DNA of 64,000 nucleotides from Bordetella parapertussis (GTDB taxonomy: Bacteria > Pseudomonadota > Gammaproteobacteria > Burkholderiales > SG8-41). Numbering within the stretch: the first letter of the stretch is position 1; every line of letters starts with the position of its first letter. The notes under the pieces were generated by a model that saw only the letters and a list, made by a program, of their open reading frames with translations, was not told the DNA's origin and did no database searches. The stretch lies in NCBI GenBank assembly GCA_945885345.1, contig CAMCYP010000009.1, positions 1 through 64,000 on the forward strand, written 5' to 3'. The position numbers and the translations under genes are program-made. Below are positions 55,754-64,000 of the stretch, one piece after another.

Positions 55754-58627
55754 TTAGCCGCGGGTCTCCACCTGCTGCAGCGGTTCGCTGGCAACGTTCT
55801 CTACCGGCGGACGCACGCGTTTGACACGCTTGGGCGCGCCATCGTCCGTGGCTGCTTGCGCGGCAGCCTGCTGGCGCTCGCGGCTGGTTTCGACCTGTTG
55901 CAGATCCGAAGACCAGTCGAGTTTCAGCGCTGGCATCGGCGCGGGGGCAGGGGCAGGTGCGGGCTTGGCGATGATGGGTTGCGGAGCCGGGGCAGCAGCC
56001 ACGGGTTCGGCTACCGGAGCAACGGGCGCCTGGACAACGGGCTCAACTGCCGGGGGTGTGTAGGCCGTTTGCGCGTGCTCAATTACAGGCGCGACCTCTG
56101 CCGCTGCGGCTTCAGCTTGCTGAGCAATAGCCCGCGCTGATTCCGGCATCGGCATATACGGCACAGAAGCAGCATCCCGCATCGGTGCGTCGTTCTGCAC
56201 GGACTCATGCACAATTTCAGCGACGGGTGCGGCCACTGCAACAGCTGCCATGACTTCCGGGGCTTGCTCGTATGGAGTATCGGCGCCGGGTATGGCATTG
56301 ATTGTGTTCGGCTCCGGCACAAAGGGCGTGCGCGGATACCAGACACGATCGCCGCGTCCTTGCTGGCCCTGGCGTTCCTGCTGCGGCTGCTCGCCACGTT
56401 CGGCGCGATCGGCACCGCCGCGACGACCGCGACGACGACGACTGCCGCCGCGCTCTTCACCTGGTGCTGCGGCCGGCGCGCCATCATTGACCGGTGCGCC
56501 GTTGACGGCGAGGGCAGCATCAAGTTGCGGCATGTCCTGCGGAGCTGCGGGTGGTTGTGCGGCTTGATCACGTTCCGGGCGATCACGACGCTGCTGGTCG
56601 CGACCTTCGCCACGACCACCACGACGCTGTTGCTGACCTTCGCTGCGGGCTTCGCCACCGGCTCCGGCTTCGCGTTCCGGACGCTCGCCGCGTTCGCCGC
56701 GACCACGGCCACCACGGCCACCACGGCCTGATGCGCCGCGACCAGATTCTCCGCGCTCATTTCGTCCCGATTCTCCACGTTCGCCGCGTTGCGGACGACC
56801 ACCACGGCCACGGTCACCAGTGCCACCACGGTTGGCGGGGCGCTGGGCGTTGCCCGAGGCTTCAGTGCTTGCGCTGGCTTTGATTTCGGTTGCCGGCTTG
56901 CGACGGAACCAGCCCATGATTTTGCCGATGATGGAATCTTCGTCAGCAGAGGGCAATGCAGTGGAAGCCGCTGCCGGCGCCGCGGCTGCCGGTTCGGCCG
57001 CACGCATTGGTGCGGGTTGCATCTGCATCGGCGTGATGCCTTTGACGGCAGCTTCCTGTTTCGGCACTGCGGCTTCGGCTTCGGCGCCGGTTTTTTCTTC
57101 TTCGCTGGGCAGTTTCACCATCTGGTAGCTGGGCGCCAGCGGTTCACTCTGGTTCAGGTCGTCATGGCGCATCCGCTCAAGGGTGTAGTTAGGCGTCTGC
57201 AGGTGAATATTCGGAATCAGCATCACGTTGACGCGATGGCGGGACTCCAGCAACTGCAGGTCAACACGTTTTTCGTTGAGCAGGAAAGTTGCGACGTCCA
57301 CCGGTACCTGGGCATGCACTGCGGCGGTGTTGTCCTTCATCGCCTCTTCCTGAATGATGCGCAGGATGTGCAGGGCGGTAGATTCGGTGCCGCGGATGTG
57401 GCCGGTGCCGTGGCAGCGCGGACAGGCGCTGTGGTTCGATTCGCCAAGCGAAGGACGCAGCCGCTGGCGCGACAGTTCCATCAGGCCGAAGCGGGAAATC
57501 TTGCCGATCTGCACGCGGGCACGATCGTATTTCAGCGCATCGCGCAGCCGGTTTTCGACTTCGCGCTGGTTGCGCTGTGATTCCATGTCGATGAAGTCGA
57601 TGACGACCAGGCCGCCCAGGTCGCGCAGGCGCAGCTGGCGTGCGGCTTCGTCGGCGGCTTCGAGGTTGGTGCGGAAAGCGGTTTCTTCGATGTCGGCGCC
57701 GCGGGTGGAACGTGCGGAGTTGACGTCGACCGAGACCAGCGCTTCGGTATGGTCGATGACAATGGCGCCGCCGGAGGGCAGGTTGACCGAGCGCGAGAAC
57801 GCGGATTCGATCTGGTGTTCGATCTGGAAGCGCGAGAACAGCGGTACGTCATCGTGATAGAGCTTGGCGCGATCGACGTAATTCGGCATCACGTGGCTCA
57901 TGAACTGTACAGCCTGTTCATGGATCGACTCGGTGTCGATCAGGATTTCGCCGATTTCTTCGTGGAAGTAGTCGCGGATGGCGCGGATGACCAGGCTGGA
58001 TTCCTGGAAAATCAGGAATGCGCCGTCCTGCTGATGCGCGGCGCCTTCAATGGCGGTCCACAGCTGGAGCAGGTATTTCAAGTCCCAGTTCAGTTCTTCG
58101 GCGCTGCGGCCGATGCCGGCGGTACGCGCAATCACGCTCATACCGTTGGGCACATCGAGCTGGGCTACCGTTTCCTTGAGTTCAGCGCGGTCTTCGCCTT
58201 CGATGCGGCGCGACACGCCGCCGCCGCGGGGATTGTTCGGCATCAGCACCAGGTAACGGCCGGCGAGGCTGATGAAGGTGGTCAGCGCGGCGCCCTTGTT
58301 GCCGCGTTCGTCCTTGTCGACCTGGACGATGATTTCCTGGCGTTCCTTCAGGGCGTCCTGGATACGGGCGGTGCTGACGTTGATGCCGGGCTTGAAGTAG
58401 GCGCGGGCGACTTCCTTGAAGGGCAGGAAGCCGTGGCGGTCATTACCGTAATCAACAAAGGCGGCTTCGAGGCTGGGCTCGATGCGGGTGATGACACCCT
58501 TGTAGATATTGCTTTTGCGCTGCTCTTTACCGGCGGATTCGATGTCGAGATCGATCAGTTTCTGACCGTCGACGATGGCAACGCGCAGCTCTTCAGCCTG
58601 CGTTGCATTGAACAACATGCGTTTCAT
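55754..58627 (-). CDS. rne: Ribonuclease E
   Basis: [32 protein letters not shown]1 domain [30 protein letters not shown], Arg/Gly-rich C-terminal half. Confidence 0.96.
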   Translation of the reverse strand: MKRMLFNATQAEELRVAIVDGQKLIDLDIESAGKEQRKSNIYKGVITRIEPSLEAAFVDYGNDRHGFLPFKEVARAYFKPGINVSTARIQDALKERQEIIVQVDKDERGNKGAALTTFISLAGRYLVLMPNNPRGGGVSRRIEGEDRAELKETVAQLDVPNGMSVIARTAGIGRSAEELNWDLKYLLQLWTAIEGAAHQQDGAFLIFQESSLVIRAIRDYFHEEIGEILIDTESIHEQAVQFMSHVMPNYVDRAKLYHDDVPLFSRFQIEHQIESAFSRSVNLPSGGAIVIDHTEALVSVDVNSARSTRGADIEETAFRTNLEAADEAARQLRLRDLGGLVVIDFIDMESQRNQREVENRLRDALKYDRARVQIGKISRFGLMELSRQRLRPSLGESNHSACPRCHGTGHIRGTESTALHILRIIQEEAMKDNTAAVHAQVPVDVATFLLNEKRVDLQLLESRHRVNVMLIPNIHLQTPNYTLERMRHDDLNQSEPLAPSYQMVKLPSEEEKTGAEAEAAVPKQEAAVKGITPMQMQPAPMRAAEPAAAAPAAASTALPSADEDSIIGKIMGWFRRKPATEIKASASTEASGNAQRPANRGGTGDRGRGGRPQRGERGESGRNERGESGRGASGRGGRGGRGRGERGERPEREAGAGGEARSEGQQQRRGGRGEGRDQQRRDRPERDQAAQPPAAPQDMPQLDAALAVNGAPVNDGAPAAAPGEERGGSRRRRGRRGGADRAERGEQPQQERQGQQGRGDRVWYPRTPFVPEPNTINAIPGADTPYEQAPEVMAAVAVAAPVAEIVHESVQNDAPMRDAASVPYMPMPESARAIAQQAEAAAAEVAPVIEHAQTAYTPPAVEPVVQAPVAPVAEPVAAAPAPQPIIAKPAPAPAPAPMPALKLDWSSDLQQVETSRERQQAAAQAATDDGAPKRVKRVRPPVENVASEPLQQVETRG

Positions 58628-59142
58628 TTTCTTCTCCCGCGCTCAAGGATTTGCACGGGATGCACACTACGACAGCCGCCCGCAGGCGACGGACTCAAAT
58701 TATTTCAGTCGATTGACAACTACATGAATCGATCGTGATCAGTGTCCTGGTTATGCAGTGTGTCTTGCAGGGACTTGCAAAAATGCGGCGTAAAATGCAA
58801 CACAAACGCAACGCAAATGAGTGCAAGTCCGGGAATTCAAACAGTGCCTTGAGCGCGCAAATCATCTACTATCGCTACTTCTGTCGGTGAGCGACTTTAA
58901 CCCTGTGTTTTTTGCTAGCTTCTCAGCTAACTATTTAGCTAACTACTTCCATCGCAAACTTTATTGCAGTCACGGCAGTTGGCCGTGGCACATGCAACAG
59001 TCCTGTCGCCGCATTCGCGTCATCCAGGCATCCATTGCAGAGCGCACCTTTCGGAATTCCGCCGCGTCGGGCTCTTGCCCATGATGCCGATTCTGGCATC
59101 CGCGTCGTCCGCCAAGGGAACGCTGTCAAGAAGTATAAGTAA

Positions 59143-60105
59143 ATGAAAGAGTTAAGTAAAGATTTCACATTACGGCAACCGATTGGCGAAGACGAGGCTG
59201 GGCAGCGCATCGACAACTACTTGATGCGTAGGCTGAAAGGCGTACCAAAAAGCCATGTCTACCGGATCCTGCGTAGCGGGGAGGTCCGGGTCAACAGTGG
59301 CCGGATCGGCCCGGATTACCGGCTCAAGGCCGGCGATCTGCTGCGCATCCCGCCGGTGCGTACGGCAGAGCCGGCCGCCGTCCGGCCCATGCCCAAAAAC
59401 GCCTACACCCCCGTCATTCTGTTCGAGGACGAGGCGATGCTGGTCGTCGACAAGCCGTCGGGGCTGGCGGTGCATGGCGGCAGCGGGCTCAGTTTCGGGG
59501 TGATCGAGGCGCTGCGCCAGGGCCGCCCTGACAGCAAATTCCTGGAACTGGTGCACCGCATCGACCGCGATACCTCGGGTGTGCTGATGCTGGCCAAAAA
59601 ACGCGCGGCCCTGGTTGAATTACACCGCCAGATGCAGGCCGGCGAGATCGAGAAGCATTATCGTGTGCTGGTCAAAGGCCTGTGGACCGAGCGTAAACGG
59701 GTCGTGGACCTGCCGCTGGAAAAGCATGTGCGTTCTTCGGGGGAGCGACGGGTCAATGTCGGCGCCGACGGCGATCACGCCATCACCATTTTCCGGATGG
59801 AGCGGCGCGTCGGCCCATACAGCCTGCTGGATGCTGAACTGAAGACCGGGCGCACCCATCAGATTCGCGTGCATCTGTCGCATCTGGGATTTCCGATATT
59901 GGGTGACGACAAGTACGGCGACTTCACGTTGAACAAGGCACTGCCGAAGCAGGGGCTGAAACGCATGTTCCTGCATTCCTCCCGTATCGTCGTCCGCCAT
60001 CCATTGAGCCGCGAGAAGGTCACTTTTGAAGCGGCGCTGCCGGAAGAGTTGCGCAGCTTTATTGAAATCACCGGAAAAACAAAAAAACATGCCCCGGCAG
60101 TTTGA
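59143..60105 (+). CDS. rluC: 23S rRNA pseudouridine synthase
   Basis: S4 domain; HRIDRDTSGVLMLAKKRAALVELHRQMQAGEIEKHYRVLVKG, GRTHQIRVHLSHLGFPILGDDKYG. Confidence 0.94.
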   Translation: MKELSKDFTLRQPIGEDEAGQRIDNYLMRRLKGVPKSHVYRILRSGEVRVNSGRIGPDYRLKAGDLLRIPPVRTAEPAAVRPMPKNAYTPVILFEDEAMLVVDKPSGLAVHGGSGLSFGVIEALRQGRPDSKFLELVHRIDRDTSGVLMLAKKRAALVELHRQMQAGEIEKHYRVLVKGLWTERKRVVDLPLEKHVRSSGERRVNVGADGDHAITIFRMERRVGPYSLLDAELKTGRTHQIRVHLSHLGFPILGDDKYGDFTLNKALPKQGLKRMFLHSSRIVVRHPLSREKVTFEAALPEELRSFIEITGKTKKHAPAV

Positions 60106-60745
60106 GTTACTGGTATTCGACTGGGACGGCACGCTGATGGATTCCGCCGCAGCCATTTCCGAATCCCTGCAGGCGGCCTGTACCGAAATGGGGTTGCCGG
60201 TACCCAGCAGGGAGCGGGCGCGTTATGTGATCGGGCTGGGTCTGACGGATGCGCTGGCTTATGTACTGCCGGAATTGCCGGAGGCGGATTACCCGAGGGT
60301 ACTGGATCACTTTCGTGTGCATTTCCTGCGCCGCGATGCCGGAACCACCTTGTTTCCCGGCGCCGCAGAGATGATCCGTGAATTGCGTGACCGCGGGTTC
60401 ATGCTGGCAGTGGCCACCGGCAAGAGCCGGCGCGGGCTCGATCGCGCCCTGCAGGAAACCGGATTGCAGGGCTGTTTCGATACCACGCGCTGCGCGGATG
60501 AGGGTTTTTCGAAACCACATCCGGGCATGCTCGAAGCAGTGATGGACAGGCTGGCCACGCCACCCGCAGCAACCGTCATGATTGGTGACACCACGCATGA
60601 CCTGGAAATGGCGAAAGCTGCCGGTGTGGCCGCAGTTGCCGTAACCTATGGGGCGCATGAGCGCGCAGCGCTGACCGCCTGCAAGCCGCTGGCGATGGTG
60701 GATGAATTGCAGGGCTTGCGCAGCTGGTTAATGGAACGGGCTTGA
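60089..60745 (+). CDS. HAD-family hydrolase, phosphoglycolate phosphatase-like
   Basis: LLVFDWDGTLMDSAAAISESLQ, VATGKSRRGLDRAL, MIGDTTHDLEMAKAAGV; start overlaps rluC end. Confidence 0.93.
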   Translation: MPRQFELLVFDWDGTLMDSAAAISESLQAACTEMGLPVPSRERARYVIGLGLTDALAYVLPELPEADYPRVLDHFRVHFLRRDAGTTLFPGAAEMIRELRDRGFMLAVATGKSRRGLDRALQETGLQGCFDTTRCADEGFSKPHPGMLEAVMDRLATPPAATVMIGDTTHDLEMAKAAGVAAVAVTYGAHERAALTACKPLAMVDELQGLRSWLMERA

Positions 60746-60825
60746 GTGAACAGGCCTGGGCTAACGGCCAGCATGGCGATGGCAGCAGCATATTTTTTGT
60801 AACTAGTTGTTTTTAAAGGAATTAT

Positions 60826-61779
60826 ATGTCAGATCAGCAACCGGATGGTCCGCAATGGGAGCGTGGCGTATTGGAGAAGGTGGCGCTGGCCGCGATCCAG
60901 GAACAACGCCGCTCGCGGCAGTGGGGCATGTTTTTCAAGATGATGGTGTTGCTCTACCTGTTCGTGCTGCTGTTCATCGGCATGGGCTGGTACAACAAAA
61001 GTGATGTGTCGCCGGGCAGCCATACCGCGCTGGTCGACCTCAGTGGCGTGATTGCGCCGGGCGGCCCTGCGAGTGCCGACAAAATCATTGCCGGCATGCA
61101 GGCAGCGTTCAAGGATAAAAACACCAAGGGTGTGATCCTGCGCATTAACAGTCCCGGCGGGAGTCCGGTACAGGCTGGTTATATTTACGATGAAATCAAG
61201 CGCCTGCGCGCCAAGTACCCGGAAATTCCGCTGTATGCCGTGGTCGAGGATATCTGTGCATCCGGCGGTTATTACATTGCCGCGGCTGCGGACAAAATCT
61301 ATGTCGACAAGGCGAGCATCATCGGTTCCATCGGCGTGCTGATGGACGGTTTCGGTTTTACCGGCACCATGGAAAAACTCGGCGTTGAACGGCGCTTGCT
61401 GGCGGCCGGGAAAAACAAGGGTTTTCTTGATCCGTTTTCCCCGATCCAGGATGAGCAGCGGGCGCATGCTGAAACCATGCTTGATGACATTCACCAGCAA
61501 TTCATCGCCGTGGTGCGCCAGGGGCGCGGCAAACGGCTGAAGGAAACGCCGGACATGTTTTCCGGCTTGATGTGGGTCGGCAAAAAGAGCATCGACCTTG
61601 GTCTGGCCGATGCGCTGGGCAGCCTGGAATATGTCGCCCGTGAAGTCGTCAAGGCCGAAGACATCGTCGATTACACGCAGCAGGAAAACATTGCCGAGCG
61701 TTTTGCGCGACGCTTTGGTGCGGCCAGTGCCGAAACTCTGCTCAAATTCAGCGGAATTGGCGGCTTTAATATCAGGTAA
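60826..61779 (+). CDS. sppA: S49-family signal peptide peptidase, SppA-like
   Basis: GVILRINSPGGSPVQAGYIYDEIKRLRAKYPEIPLYAVVEDICASGGYYIAAAADKIYVDKASIIGSIGVL. Confidence 0.94.
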   Translation: MSDQQPDGPQWERGVLEKVALAAIQEQRRSRQWGMFFKMMVLLYLFVLLFIGMGWYNKSDVSPGSHTALVDLSGVIAPGGPASADKIIAGMQAAFKDKNTKGVILRINSPGGSPVQAGYIYDEIKRLRAKYPEIPLYAVVEDICASGGYYIAAAADKIYVDKASIIGSIGVLMDGFGFTGTMEKLGVERRLLAAGKNKGFLDPFSPIQDEQRAHAETMLDDIHQQFIAVVRQGRGKRLKETPDMFSGLMWVGKKSIDLGLADALGSLEYVAREVVKAEDIVDYTQQENIAERFARRFGAASAETLLKFSGIGGFNIR

Positions 61780-61813
61780 GTGCGCTCAGTTACGAGCGCT
61801 CATTTACGTACTA

Positions 61814-62557
61814 TCAGGTAGTGCGGCGGCTGCCCTTGGGGCAATAAAGCAGGAACACCGAGGGACGTTTGTCCAGCTCCGGGATGTTCCTGCGCCAGTC
61901 GGCGATGCTGCGGGTCTTGATCTGTTCGCCAGGCTGGGTGATGTCGGTGGCGATGCATAGCAAAGTCTGCGGTGAACATTCGGCAAGCACAGCCTGCAGC
62001 ATGGCGTCATTACGGTAGGGCGTCTCGATGAAAATCTGCGTGGCATCGTCACGCCGCGAACGTTGCTCCAGATCGCGCACATGCCAGGCCCTGCGTGTTT
62101 TTTCGATGGGCAGGTAACCGTTAAAGGCAAAATTCTGGCCGTTGAGGCCTGAAGCCATCAGCGCCAGCAGGATGGATGATGGTCCGATCAGCGGTACGAC
62201 GCGGACGCCGGCCGCGTGCGCCGCGCGCACCAGCAGCGCGCCGGGATCCGCAACCGCCGGACAACCCGCCTCAGATACCAGTGCCACATCGATGCCGGCC
62301 TGCAGTGGCGCGAGCAGTGCAGGGATGGCTGCTGCCGGCGTGTCTTTGTTTAACTCATTGATGGTTGCCGTGTTTATCGGACGCGGATACTCAACCAGCT
62401 TGAGGAAAGCGCGCGCGGTTTTCGGATTTTCAGCAATGAAATGCGTGAGGCGATGCGCAATCTCGCGTGAACCAGCAGGCAATACGCGGTTGAGTGCGCT
62501 ATCGCCCAGGCCGGTCGGCAGCAGATAAAGAATGCCGCTGGAAGTCTGTGCAGTCAT
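61814..62557 (-). CDS. RsmI-like tetrapyrrole-methylase-fold SAM-dependent methyltransferase
   Basis: GILYLLPTGLGDSALNRVLP...ALVSEAGCPAVADPGALLVRAAHAAGVRVVPLIGPSSILLALMASGL. Confidence 0.87.
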   Translation of the reverse strand: MTAQTSSGILYLLPTGLGDSALNRVLPAGSREIAHRLTHFIAENPKTARAFLKLVEYPRPINTATINELNKDTPAAAIPALLAPLQAGIDVALVSEAGCPAVADPGALLVRAAHAAGVRVVPLIGPSSILLALMASGLNGQNFAFNGYLPIEKTRRAWHVRDLEQRSRRDDATQIFIETPYRNDAMLQAVLAECSPQTLLCIATDITQPGEQIKTRSIADWRRNIPELDKRPSVFLLYCPKGSRRTT

Positions 62558-63141
62558 GGAATGTGGACACCTTCTTTTTGCAGCATGGTGACGAGGGCAA
62601 TCAGCGGCAAACCGATCAGCGCCGTGGGGTCATCGCTTTCAAGCTGCTCGACCAGCGTGATGCCCAGTGCTTCGATCTTGGCACTGCCGGCGCAATCATA
62701 CGGTTGATCCTGTTGCAGATAACGCTCGATTTGTCCGGCATCCAGTTTGCGAAACCGCACAGTGGTCGGCACACTGGCCAGTTGCACGGCATTGCTTGCA
62801 CTATTGAGCAGGCATAACGCGGTATGGAAAACCACGGTCTTTCCGCTCATGGCCTGTAATTGAAGCACTGCTGCGGCGTGGGTGCCGGGCTTGCCGATCA
62901 GCTGATCATCCAGCACTGCAACCTGGTCGGAACCGATGATCAGCGCGGCCGGCTCGCGTTCGGCAATCCTGCGCGCCTTGGCCTCTGCCAGCCGTAATGC
63001 AGTGGCGGCGGGGGACTCCGTCGGCAATGCGCGTTCGTCAATATCCGGAGCGGCCGTGCGGCAATCGAGGCCGAGGCGGGCAATCAATGCCTTGCGGTAA
63101 GTCGACGAGGAAGCCAGCACGATCCGCGACGATGCGGTCAT
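62554..63141 (-). CDS. Maf-family nucleotide pyrophosphatase
   Basis: RIVLASSSTYRKALIARLGLDCRTAAPDIDE, LIIGSDQVAVLDDQLIGKPG. Confidence 0.94.
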   Translation of the reverse strand: MTASSRIVLASSSTYRKALIARLGLDCRTAAPDIDERALPTESPAATALRLAEAKARRIAEREPAALIIGSDQVAVLDDQLIGKPGTHAAAVLQLQAMSGKTVVFHTALCLLNSASNAVQLASVPTTVRFRKLDAGQIERYLQQDQPYDCAGSAKIEALGITLVEQLESDDPTALIGLPLIALVTMLQKEGVHIP

Positions 63142-63270
63142 TCGGGCATCAACCGCTGAGCGTAAGTGACTGAATGGGCGGGCGTTACGGCGATTGCAAG
63201 CGCTATCGGGATGCGTGCGGGCCGATCCGGATGGATATCGCTAAGTGCTTGGCTGAACAGGGAAATTGGC

Positions 63271-63828
63271 ATGACAGGTTTTGACAGCGAGGGCCGAAAA
63301 TACTATCATGCGCCGCTTATGTCCGGGCCTGCCGCAGTTCATCGCATTGAGGATCCGTTTGCATTTGCACGTGCCGCCGGCCTGCACAGCGGACAGGCGG
63401 CGCTTGCAGCGATGCCGCGCTTGCAGGATCGACTCGCCGATGATGCCGGTACGGTGGCTTATGTGGTGCGCGGAAAACTGGATCAGCGCCAGCGGCCGTT
63501 ACTGGAACTGGAAATCACCGGTAATCCCAGTTTGCGCTGCGGCCGTTGTCTGGCACCGCTGGAATTTCCATTGCAGCTGCAATCCAGCGTGTTGCTGATG
63601 GAGCCCGGCGCGGTGATGCAGGAAGACGATGACCCCGAGTCACCGGAGTGGATCGAAGCGGGGCCGGAACTGAATGTGCTGGAGCTGGTTGAAGACGAGA
63701 TATTGCTGAGTCTGCCGTTGTCGGTCAGGCATGGCGAGGGAAAGTGCAGTGATGGTGACAAGCCAGGCCGGACCAGCGGACGGGATAACCCGTTTGCCAA
63801 GCTGGCCACACTGCTAAACCCGAAATGA
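63271..63828 (+). CDS. yceD: YceD family protein (DUF177)
   Basis: LLELEITGNPSLRCGRCLAPLEFPLQLQSSVLLM...EDEILLSLPLSVRHGEGKC; upstream of rpmF. Start uncertain (63271 or 63319). Confidence 0.9.
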   Translation: MTGFDSEGRKYYHAPLMSGPAAVHRIEDPFAFARAAGLHSGQAALAAMPRLQDRLADDAGTVAYVVRGKLDQRQRPLLELEITGNPSLRCGRCLAPLEFPLQLQSSVLLMEPGAVMQEDDDPESPEWIEAGPELNVLELVEDEILLSLPLSVRHGEGKCSDGDKPGRTSGRDNPFAKLATLLNPK

Positions 63829-63894
63829 ATGTGATGAAAAGCGGGAATAAATAGCAGTACGAAACGAACACAAGTTAATTTTTAGGAGAACACC

Positions 63895-64000
63895 ATGGCT
63901 GTCCAACAAAACAAGAAGTCCCCGTCCAAGCGCGGGATGCACCGTTCACACGACGGGCTCACCAAGCCGGCACTCGCTGTCGAGCCGACCTCCGGTGAAA
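63895..64000 (+). CDS. rpmF: 50S ribosomal protein L32, 3' end beyond window
   Basis: [35 protein letters not shown]; Shine-Dalgarno aggaga upstream. Confidence 0.95.
   Translation, partial: MAVQQNKKSPSKRGMHRSHDGLTKPALAVEPTSGE

Noticed and set aside
56400-56830. Low-complexity ccaccacggccac-type repeats
   Set aside because: Encodes the Arg/Gly-rich C-terminal scaffold of RNase E; not an independent repeat element.

Overview
The window is about 64 kb of GC-rich proteobacterial chromosome, most likely betaproteobacterial (inferred from gene content). Its core is a molybdenum/tungsten/formate region. It holds a complete Tat-exported, Cys-type formate dehydrogenase operon with DUF3305/DUF3306, a multi-4Fe-4S protein, a TorD-like chaperone and small exported proteins. 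Around it are Moco genes (mobA, fdhD, moaA, moeA, mobB, moaD, moaE) and four different candidate oxyanion uptake systems (TupBCA, a MOT1-like permease, a FecCD-type permease/ATPase pair, ModABC) with two ModE-like regulators. The left end has selU/mnmH divergent from a selD that is itself a selenoprotein gene: an in-frame TGA at the catalytic position followed by a bSECIS-like hairpin. The ORF track truncates this gene. The right half has nhaA, uspA with a perfect FNR-type box, katG with an OxyR-like box, a 2908-aa lipase/RTX protein with an HlyD adaptor but no ABC ATPase, and the rne/rluC/sppA/maf/yceD/rpmF block. Mobile or repeat signals: a ~279-bp MITE-like element sitting on a stop codon, a truncated IS3-family transposase abutting a REP-like inverted pair that encloses a solo antitoxin-like ORF, a RAYT relic, three dispersed palindromic elements, and a recurrent AT-rich motif (core TAAGTATTTGTTTTTATT) found at several places. 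No tRNA, rRNA or CRISPR was seen. All family assignments are from reading the sequence; no database search was run.
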